DNA of 12,448 bases from Olsenella sp. (GTDB lineage Bacteria > Actinomycetota > Coriobacteriia > Coriobacteriales > Atopobiaceae): contig SUUD01000032.1 of NCBI GenBank assembly GCA_015062715.1, positions 1-12,448 on the forward strand. Reading direction: 5' to 3'. The notes beneath the pieces are model-generated. The model was not told the origin of the DNA. It searched no databases and saw nothing but the letters and a program-made list of their open reading frames with translations. The position numbers and the translations under genes were made by a program. The stretch's first letter is position 1. Each line of letters begins with the position of its first letter. Positions 7,836 through 12,448 of the stretch are shown in pieces.

Positions 7836-8939
7836 CACGCGCAGGTCGTGGCTCGAGGCGGTGAAGGGCTCGTAGCCATTCTCGGTGACCACTCCGCAGT
7901 CCTCCAGGCGGATGCCGAACTCGCCCGGCAGGTAGATGCCCGGCTCGACCGTGACCACGGAGCCCGCGGGCACGGGCTTGTCGTAGAGGCGCCCGAAGTT
8001 GGGCCGCTCGTGGATCTCGATGCCCACGCCGTGGCCCAGGCCATGGCCGTAGCAGTCACCGTAGCCGGCCTCGGCAATGAGGCGCACCGAGAGCTCGTGG
8101 ACCTCCCTGCCGATGACGCCGGGACGGATTGCCGCCGCGCAGGCCTCGTGCGTGCGCCTGACGATGTCGTAGACCTCGCGCTGCTTGGCACTCGGCTCGC
8201 CCACGCACACGGTGCGCGTCATGTCGGCGTGGTAGTCGTGGTACAGGGCGCCGTAGTCCATGACGATCATGTCGCCCTGTTCGATGACGCGCTCACCGGG
8301 CTGGGCGTGCGGGTTGGCGCCGTTGGGGCCGGCGGCGATGATGGTGCCAAACGAGAGGCCGTCCGCCCCGTGCGTGAGCATGTAGTTCTCGAGCTCGACG
8401 CGGACCTGCTGCTCGGTGAGGCCGGCATGGATGAAGCCGCAGATGTGCTCGAAGGCCTCGTCGGTGATGCGCTGGGCCTCGCGGAGCAGCTCCAGCTCCT
8501 CGGTATCCTTGACCATACGCAGGTCGCAGATGTCGCCGTGCAGGCGTGGCAGCTCTACCGAATCCGCCGTCCGCTCGACCAGCTCGTCGAGGAAGGCGAC
8601 GGTGGCCGTGTCCTCGATGGCGACCGTACGCGAGCCCGTGTCGGCGATGCGCGCGGCCGCCCACTCGGCATGCCCCACCACGTCCTGGTCGATGTCCCAG
8701 ACCGAGTCCCCGCCCAGGCGCTCGCGGAAGGTGTTGAAGTAGCGGGAGTCGGTGTGCAGCCACTGGCCCTCGGCCGTGACGAGAGCCGTGTGCGCGGACT
8801 CGTCGTCGAAGGTGCGCTCGGCCCCGGTGAGCCAGCGCAGGTCGGGATTGTTGCGCAGGACCACGGCATCGTAGCCGCGGTCTGCCATAAGGCGGCGCAG
8901 GGATGCGAGCCGCCCCTCGAGAGTCTTGTTCATGTCCAT
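7824..8939 (-). CDS. M24 family metallopeptidase (Xaa-Pro aminopeptidase type)
   Basis: Cytoplasmic peptidase of the Xaa-Pro aminopeptidase/prolidase group, releasing N-terminal residues next to proline. The 371-residue product has an N-terminal creatinase-like domain (about 1-140) and a C-terminal pita-bread domain with all five metal ligands: D228 and D239 (MDYGALYHDYHAD), H303 (GHGLGHGVG), E332 (VEPGIY) and E346 (RLED). H211 in NPHAQP is also conserved. The length is usual for the family. The ATG at 8939 is chosen because GGAGGT lies 5 nt upstream; a longer frame to 8981 would translate the repeat. Its last residues VGH and the TAG come from repeat cluster B. In many bacteria this gene follows aroB and precedes efp; here efp is not next to it. 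It lies downstream of aroK and the aroB-like gene, separated by repeat cluster C. Identity firm; exact substrate not determinable. Confidence 0.93.
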   Translation of the reverse strand: MDMNKTLEGRLASLRRLMADRGYDAVVLRNNPDLRWLTGAERTFDDESAHTALVTAEGQWLHTDSRYFNTFRERLGGDSVWDIDQDVVGHAEWAAARIADTGSRTVAIEDTATVAFLDELVERTADSVELPRLHGDICDLRMVKDTEELELLREAQRITDEAFEHICGFIHAGLTEQQVRVELENYMLTHGADGLSFGTIIAAGPNGANPHAQPGERVIEQGDMIVMDYGALYHDYHADMTRTVCVGEPSAKQREVYDIVRRTHEACAAAIRPGVIGREVHELSVRLIAEAGYGDCYGHGLGHGVGIEIHERPNFGRLYDKPVPAGSVVTVEPGIYLPGEFGIRLEDCGVVTENGYEPFTASSHDLRVVGH

Positions 8940-8944
8940 GACGT

Positions 8945-8950
8945 ACCTCC
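8945..8950 (-). promoter_or_regulatory. Ribosome binding site of the M24 peptidase
   Basis: Reads GGAGGT on the minus strand, 5 nt before the ATG at 8939. It settles the start: the next ATG (8933) would have 11 nt spacing, and the upstream in-frame ATG (8981) lies in the repeat unit. Confidence 0.8.
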
Positions 8951-8960
8951 GGTTATCGTG

Positions 8961-9023
8961 AGGGACAAATCCTCCGTGCAAAGTGTCCCAAAGTGGGACA
9001 AATCCTCCGGGCTGGGTGTCCCG
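8961..9023. repeat. Repeat cluster C: two about-30-bp palindromic units
   Basis: Units 8961-8990 and 8994-9023 with an AAG spacer, in the TCCTCCG orientation on the + strand. Each starts (A/T)GGGACAAATCCTCCG and ends GTGTCCC(A/G). The second unit abuts the aroB-like stop codon (9024-9026). The cluster fills the gap between the aroB-like gene and the M24 ribosome site, so it may lower read-through or stabilise the upstream transcript. Confidence 0.9.
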
Positions 9024-10325
9024 CTAGAGGAGGGCGCGGCGAGCCGAGCAGAACGCCGTCAGGTGGTCGATCAGCACGTCGTCGGGGACGGAGGACAGGC
9101 GGACCTTGCCCACGCCCAGCGGCACCGTCAGCAGGAAGCGGTTCGAATGGCTGAAGCGGTCCTCACGCAGCCCCTCGGCGACCTGGAACGGATCGAGGTC
9201 GCAGGGAACCTCGTGCAGGCCCAGACGGTCGAGCAGCGCATCCTGGGCGAAGACCATGTCGATGTCGAGGCTCTCCTCGAGGCTGATGGCCAGGCGGCTC
9301 GCAAAGCGCATGCCCTCCGCGAGCAGGGCGGAGGGAGCGGCTCCGGGAACGAGGCGCGCCATCACGGCAGCAAGCTCGGAGCCGTAGCCCAGGCCCTGCC
9401 TCACGGCAACGGCCGATGACATGGCCATGCGGGCCCTGCTCTTCATGGTGTCGAACACCTGGGTGCGCATGTCGTCGGCATCGCCGGCAGCCAGGGAATC
9501 GGCCCTGCCGATGAGCCTGTTGAGCGTGTTCTGGTTGTCGGCCATGGCGGTGGCGACGCAGAGCGCGAGGACGCTTCTGACCGCCTCGCCGGCGGTGGCG
9601 TCGAACTCCGCCGTGTCACAGATGACCGTCTTGGGGCTCGCCTTGACGCGGACGGCGTCGGAGAGGCCCTTCACGTCGAGGGGCCGCGGCGTGAGCGGCG
9701 CCTCGACGCAGCCGAGCAGGTCCGTCGGGACCATGACGAGCGGCGTGCCGCCGCACCACATCCCCGCGACGAAGGCGGCCAGCGACAGGACGTCGGTGTC
9801 TCCCACGGCAACGATGACGTCGTCCGAGGTGATACCCGCCTTTGCCATGCGCTTGAGGAGCTTCCCGGCATACGAGAACTCGCGGCACGGGGCGCCCGGC
9901 TCGACCTCGGCCTCGGCCAACAGAAACTCCCCGTCGGCAAGCTGACGGCGAATCTTCTTGGCCAGCTTTGGCCTGACGTCGCCGGCAAGGAGGAGCAGGG
10001 CGAGGCGGGGCTTGCCGGCAAGGGCCTTGGCCTCGCGGCCGAGGCCGTCGATGGCGCCCTTGCCCATGCGGACGTTGCACTGGCCGCCCGGGCTGGGCAG
10101 CGACTGCCGCGAGACGGGATCGGGGGCGGCAGGTGCCGGGTCCGGCTTCTTGGCATGCCCTCGGGGAGTGACCGCCTTGGGAGCAGGAGCGGGCTTCGCG
10201 GGTGCCTCGGGCTGGATTGCCTCCGCGCCATCCCCCGTCTCGGGCTCCTGCTGTGGGGAGGGCAGGTCGTCCGTCTGGTCGACCAGGTCGACCTGCTCTT
10301 CCATGCGCTCATCGGTCTCGCTCAT
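9024..10325 (-). CDS. 3-dehydroquinate synthase (AroB)-related protein, probably catalytically inactive
   Basis: 433 residues. About 1-80 is an acidic then Pro/Ala-rich, probably disordered extension. About 105-433 follows AroB order: VIVAVGDTDVLSLAAFVAG (170-188) for the NAD-binding GGGVVGDLAGFVA, VMVPTDLLGCVE (197-208) for the VPTTLLAQVDSSVGGK segment, and RFLLTVPLGVGKV (396-408) for the C-terminal end. Key parts are lost: SSVGGKT is replaced by APLTPRP, the AGLAEVIK metal Glu region reads SVLALCVATA, and the GHTFGHAIE His pair reads YGSELAAVM. AroB needs these for zinc, NAD and substrate. The gene starts inside the aroK stop (ATGA overlap), so it is co-translated with shikimate kinase. It may have a structural or regulatory role, or a changed activity; a genuine aroB could be elsewhere. 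Homology likely; function unassigned. Confidence 0.78.
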   Translation of the reverse strand: MSETDERMEEQVDLVDQTDDLPSPQQEPETGDGAEAIQPEAPAKPAPAPKAVTPRGHAKKPDPAPAAPDPVSRQSLPSPGGQCNVRMGKGAIDGLGREAKALAGKPRLALLLLAGDVRPKLAKKIRRQLADGEFLLAEAEVEPGAPCREFSYAGKLLKRMAKAGITSDDVIVAVGDTDVLSLAAFVAGMWCGGTPLVMVPTDLLGCVEAPLTPRPLDVKGLSDAVRVKASPKTVICDTAEFDATAGEAVRSVLALCVATAMADNQNTLNRLIGRADSLAAGDADDMRTQVFDTMKSRARMAMSSAVAVRQGLGYGSELAAVMARLVPGAAPSALLAEGMRFASRLAISLEESLDIDMVFAQDALLDRLGLHEVPCDLDPFQVAEGLREDRFSHSNRFLLTVPLGVGKVRLSSVPDDVLIDHLTAFCSARRALL

Positions 10326-10909
10326 AGCAGCCCCTTCTCCCACAGGAGCTCGCCCGCTGCCTGGGCGACCTCCTCGAACGTACGGTCGGTGATGGAGACC
10401 GAGAAGTCGCTGGCTGCCTCGTAGAGGGGACGGCGGCGCGCGTACAGGCGCTCGGCCTCGGCGCGCGTGCCCAGGTCGGGCCTGCGGTCGGTCCGCTGGA
10501 TCTGGCGCAGGGAGTCGTCCAGGCCGCCGTCGAGGAACAGGACCACGCCCATCTGGTGCATGAGCTCGACGTTCTCGGGCCGCTCCACAATGCCGCCGCC
10601 GCAGCTCACCAGCAGGCTCTTGCGTGCGACAAGCGTGCGCAGCGCCTGCGTCTCGGCATCGCGGAAGGCACCCTCTCCCTGGGTTGCGTAGACCTCGGCG
10701 AGGTTGCTGTGACAGATGCGCTCGGCCATGCGGTCGGTGTCCACGTAGGGACGGTGGAACATGCGGCCCAGGTTGCGCGCGATGGTGGACTTGCCGGCGC
10801 CGAGGAAGCCCACGAAGAAGATGTGGTCGCACCCCTCGTGCACCACATATCCCTGCGCGCTGGCAGCGGCGCTCGGAGGCGCCGTCTCCTGGCGTTCGTT
10901 GTCCCGCAC
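10322..10909 (-). CDS. aroK: Shikimate kinase
   Basis: Phosphorylates the 3-hydroxyl of shikimate with ATP, the fifth step towards chorismate. The product (195 aa from GTG 10909) has Walker A GFLGAGKST (34-42), shikimate-binding DTD (57-59), GEGAFRDAE (78-86) matching GExxFRxxE, the GGG loop (104-106), the lid QRTDRRPDL (138-146) and the C-terminal RRPLYEAAS. A short 25-residue N-terminal extension precedes the core. GGGAG lies 5 nt before the GTG; a later in-frame GTG near residue 22 would give a canonical-length enzyme and cannot be excluded. The gene overlaps the aroB-like start by 4 nt. Upstream it is cut off from prepilin peptidase by a 60-bp perfect inverted repeat, so it may have its own promoter within 10910-10965. 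Identity secure. Confidence 0.93.
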   Translation of the reverse strand: MRDNERQETAPPSAAASAQGYVVHEGCDHIFFVGFLGAGKSTIARNLGRMFHRPYVDTDRMAERICHSNLAEVYATQGEGAFRDAETQALRTLVARKSLLVSCGGGIVERPENVELMHQMGVVLFLDGGLDDSLRQIQRTDRRPDLGTRAEAERLYARRRPLYEAASDFSVSITDRTFEEVAQAAGELLWEKGLL

Positions 10910-10965
10910 CCTGGCTCCCGGTTCACACGTAGTCGTTAACTCCTAGATGATACCACCTTGGTTTG

Positions 10966-11090
10966 CCCGGGGAGACAGTTGGGGACGGTTCTCGTTTGTC
11001 TCAGAGACAGCTGGGGACAGACCTGAGCGACAGGTCTGTCCCCAGCTGTCTCTGAGACAAACGAGAACCGTCCCCAACTGTCTCCCCGGG
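10966..11090. repeat. Perfect 60-bp inverted repeat with 5-nt loop
   Basis: Arm 10966-11025 is the exact reverse complement of 11031-11090 around the loop AGCGA. Each arm is itself composite: an outer segment bounded by GAGACA and TGTCTC, and an inner segment running from GAGACAG to the loop. It lies 3 nt past the prepilin peptidase stop and about 57 nt before the aroK GTG, so it can act as a terminator or processing barrier within the operon, though there is no U-tract. The symmetry and nested design resemble mobile REP/MITE-type palindromes; no transposase gene is present in the window. Confidence 0.95.
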
Positions 11091-11093
11091 CGG

Positions 11094-11552
11094 CTACCAG
11101 CAGCACAGGGCGAGCCACGCCACGCAGCAAAGGCCGATCCATGGTCCCAGGGCAAAGTCGCGCTCGTGCCGGGCGAGGGCGACAAGCGCCCCCAACAGGC
11201 AGGCCGCCGCAAAGCAGACGATGGCCTCCCTCCCCATCACGAGCGACCAGGCAGCCAGGTACTTGACGTCACCCAGGCCCATGCCCGGCTCCCCCGTCCT
11301 GAGACGGTGGAGAAGCTCGGCGGCAACGCCCACGGCCAGCGCTGCCGCGGCACAGAGGATGCACGTCGCCGGCGAGTCTGCCCGCGAGGCGACGGCGGCC
11401 TCCCAAGGAGGCAGCCAGCCAGGCTTGACCAGGCGCACAACCTGGAAGCCCAGTCCAAGCCCCGCCAAGAGGGCCGTCCATGTGTTGGGAATCACCCGGT
11501 CCCGTGCGTCGCGAATGCCGATGGCGAGGGCCAGCGCGACGGCAAGGATCAC
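11094..11552 (-). CDS. Prepilin peptidase, A24 family, minimal form
   Basis: Membrane aspartyl protease that trims leader peptides of type IV pilin-like or Flp/Tad prepilins. The 152-residue product carries both catalytic aspartates: D15 in GIRDARDRVIPN and D95 in GMGLGDVK. Hydrophobic helices lie at about 2-11, 26-42, 62-82, 97-124 and 135-151. It lacks the N-terminal methylase domain of PilD, resembling the short TadV/FppA-like type. GTG 11552 is chosen because it overlaps the yqeG stop as GTGA; the longer open frame upstream is yqeG read in the wrong frame. No pilin or secretion-ATPase gene is in the window, so its substrates are encoded elsewhere. It is followed by the large inverted repeat. 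Family assignment strong. Confidence 0.88.
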   Translation of the reverse strand: MILAVALALAIGIRDARDRVIPNTWTALLAGLGLGFQVVRLVKPGWLPPWEAAVASRADSPATCILCAAAALAVGVAAELLHRLRTGEPGMGLGDVKYLAAWSLVMGREAIVCFAAACLLGALVALARHERDFALGPWIGLCCVAWLALCCW

Positions 11553-12073
11553 GAGTGGTCGTCTCCCTCGCTCGCCTCGCCCTTGAAGCGGGCGTCCTTG
11601 AGAAGGCGCCGCTCGACGATGCGGAAGAGCTGCGTGTACCACAGGTCCTTCGTTGACTGCGGACGCACGAGGATGGTGCGCACGCCCGAGAGGGAGCCGC
11701 CGGCGATGTCGGTGAAAAGCTGGTCGCCCACGAGCACGGCCTGGTCCCTGCGCACGCCCATCTTGCGCAGCCCCGCCCAGATGGCGAACGGCGCCGGCTT
11801 CATGGCATGGTGCACGACCTCGCAGCCCAGCTCGGAGGCCGAGCGCTCCACGTCCTTGGAGTGGAAGTTGTTCGAGACGATGCACAGCCCCAGGCCCATC
11901 TCGCGCGCGCGGTCGAGCCACGCGGCCACCTCGGGCGGGGCCACGGTGGCGTCGCGCGGCACGAGGGTGTTGTCACGGTCGAGCAGCAGGCAGCGCACGC
12001 CCAGCGAGGCGAGCTCCTCGAGGTCGATGAGGTCGACGCTGCTGACGTAGCGCCATGCCGTGCAGATGCCCAT
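11549..12073 (-). CDS. yqeG: YqeG family HAD-IIIA phosphatase
   Basis: Haloacid-dehalogenase superfamily phosphatase of 174 residues. Motif I is LLLDRDNTLV with D32 (nucleophile) and D34, motif II is VSNN (S67), motif III lysine is K92 (HHAMKPAP), and motif IV is GDQLFTD (D117, D122). These match the YqeG/phosphatidylglycerophosphatase-like group; the physiological substrate in this lineage is not known from sequence. The ATG at 12073 lies 9 nt after the mltG stop, with a G-rich ribosome site overlapping that stop. The 3' end overlaps the prepilin peptidase start (GTGA). The length is normal and all motifs are intact. Confidence 0.92.
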   Translation of the reverse strand: MGICTAWRYVSSVDLIDLEELASLGVRCLLLDRDNTLVPRDATVAPPEVAAWLDRAREMGLGLCIVSNNFHSKDVERSASELGCEVVHHAMKPAPFAIWAGLRKMGVRRDQAVLVGDQLFTDIAGGSLSGVRTILVRPQSTKDLWYTQLFRIVERRLLKDARFKGEASEGDDHS

Positions 12074-12082
12074 GTCGTCCGC

Positions 12083-12448
12083 CTACCCCTGGGCCTGGAC
12101 CGACCGGTTGATGGCGGCCTGGTGCTCCTCGTAGGTCTCCGAGAAGGAGTGGTCGGAGTAGCTCTCGTTCTCGACGATGAAGAAGTACAGGTAGTTGGTG
12201 TCGGCCGGCTCGAGGGCCGCGCGGATGCACTCGATGGACGGCGAGCAGATGGGCGTGGGCGTGAGCCCGGCGTTGAGGTAGGTGTTGTAGGGGCTCTCCT
12301 GCTGGAGGTCCTCGGGCGTCACGGCTCCGCCGGTGACGTAGCCCATGGTGGCGTCGGACTGCAGGGCCATGCCCTGGTGCAGGCGGTTGTAGAAGACCGA
12401 GGAGACCAGCGGGTAGTCCTCTGCCGTCACAGCCTCGCGCTCGATGAT
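12083..12448 (-). CDS. mltG: Endolytic murein transglycosylase MltG, C-terminal part
   Basis: C-terminal 121 codons of a YceG/MltG protein, which cuts nascent glycan strands at the membrane and sets their length. The frame runs off the right edge, so the transmembrane helix and LysM-like part are outside. Visible landmarks: IIEREA at the edge, holding the conserved catalytic-type Glu; YPLVSSVFYNRL; MALQSDATMGYV; ESPYNTYLNAGLTPTPICSP, matching the family's SPYNTY..GLPPGPI signature; and NYLYFF. The ending HSFSETYEEHQAAI is close to the usual ending. The stop is 9 nt before yqeG, indicating an operon. Identity very secure. Confidence 0.94.
   Translation of the reverse strand: MIEREAVTAEDYPLVSSVFYNRLHQGMALQSDATMGYVTGGAVTPEDLQQESPYNTYLNAGLTPTPICSPSIECIRAALEPADTNYLYFFIVENESYSDHSFSETYEEHQAAINRSVQAQG

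Noticed and set aside
8940..8981. Longer N-terminus for the M24 peptidase (MHGGFVPHDN...)
   Set aside because: These codons come from the repeat unit and a gap, while a strong GGAGGT sits 5 nt before the ATG at 8939.
6736..9023. CRISPR array
   Set aside because: The about-30-bp units are separated by only 2-3 bases, are palindromic and vary internally; there are no unique spacers and no cas genes.
7737..9419. 560-codon plus-strand frame opposite the M24 and aroB-like genes
   Set aside because: Antisense shadow; it begins inside repeat cluster B and shows no domain signature.
10326..10832. 169-codon N-terminal extension of the AroB-like protein
   Set aside because: It is aroK read in another frame; the overlap ATG at 10325 and the well-conserved shikimate kinase explain the region.
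10947..10952. Possible -10 box (TATCAT, minus strand) for an aroK promoter
   Set aside because: The hexamer is plausible but no acceptable -35 lies about 17 nt upstream, where the inverted repeat begins; not enough to call.
11553..11921. 123-codon N-terminal extension of the prepilin peptidase
   Set aside because: It is yqeG read out of frame, Arg/Gly/His-rich, and the GTGA overlap gives a natural start at 11552.

Overview
This is a GC-rich bacterial window. The hybrid-kinase H-box style ([14 protein letters not shown]), the GGGACA/TGTCCC intergenic palindromes and the gene order mltG-yqeG-prepilin peptidase-aroK-aroB-M24 peptidase together suggest a Coriobacteriia (Olsenella/Atopobium/Collinsella-like) actinobacterium. 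That assignment is inference; no rRNA or other marker gene is present.

The left third (1-4946, + strand) is a compact phosphorelay block. It holds the 3' part of a membrane hybrid histidine kinase with a receiver, then a 936-residue protein fusing an APC-superfamily amino-acid-permease-like domain to a histidine kinase and a receiver, then a stand-alone Hpt protein whose start overlaps the fusion's stop by 4 nt. Every phosphotransfer residue needed for His-Asp-His relay is visible. No response regulator with an output domain lies in the window.

The middle (4947-7740) looks eroded. A 3' remnant of a tannase/feruloyl-esterase gene (- strand) meets a 3' remnant of a GDSL/SGNH hydrolase gene (+ strand) at about 5750-5765, as if one deletion removed both 5' halves. 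An apparently intact 4'-phosphopantetheinyl transferase follows, then a ROK-family sugar kinase broken by a one-base frameshift at a run of six G.

The right half (7824-12448, - strand) reads leftwards: mltG (cut by the window edge), yqeG, a minimal prepilin peptidase, aroK, an AroB-related protein and an M24 aminopeptidase. Stops and starts overlap by 4 nt at yqeG/peptidase (GTGA) and aroK/aroB-like (ATGA). The AroB-like protein keeps the fold signature but has lost the metal-binding and catalytic motifs, so it is probably a pseudoenzyme.

Two palindromic repeat systems occupy the spaces between genes. One is a family of about 30-bp units with 2-3-bp spacers: eight units in three clusters around the ROK and M24 genes, plus one related hairpin at 4949-4979. 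The other is a single perfect 60-bp inverted repeat with a 5-nt loop between prepilin peptidase and aroK. No gene-free stretch exceeds 300 bases and no tRNA, rRNA, CRISPR array or insertion sequence was seen.
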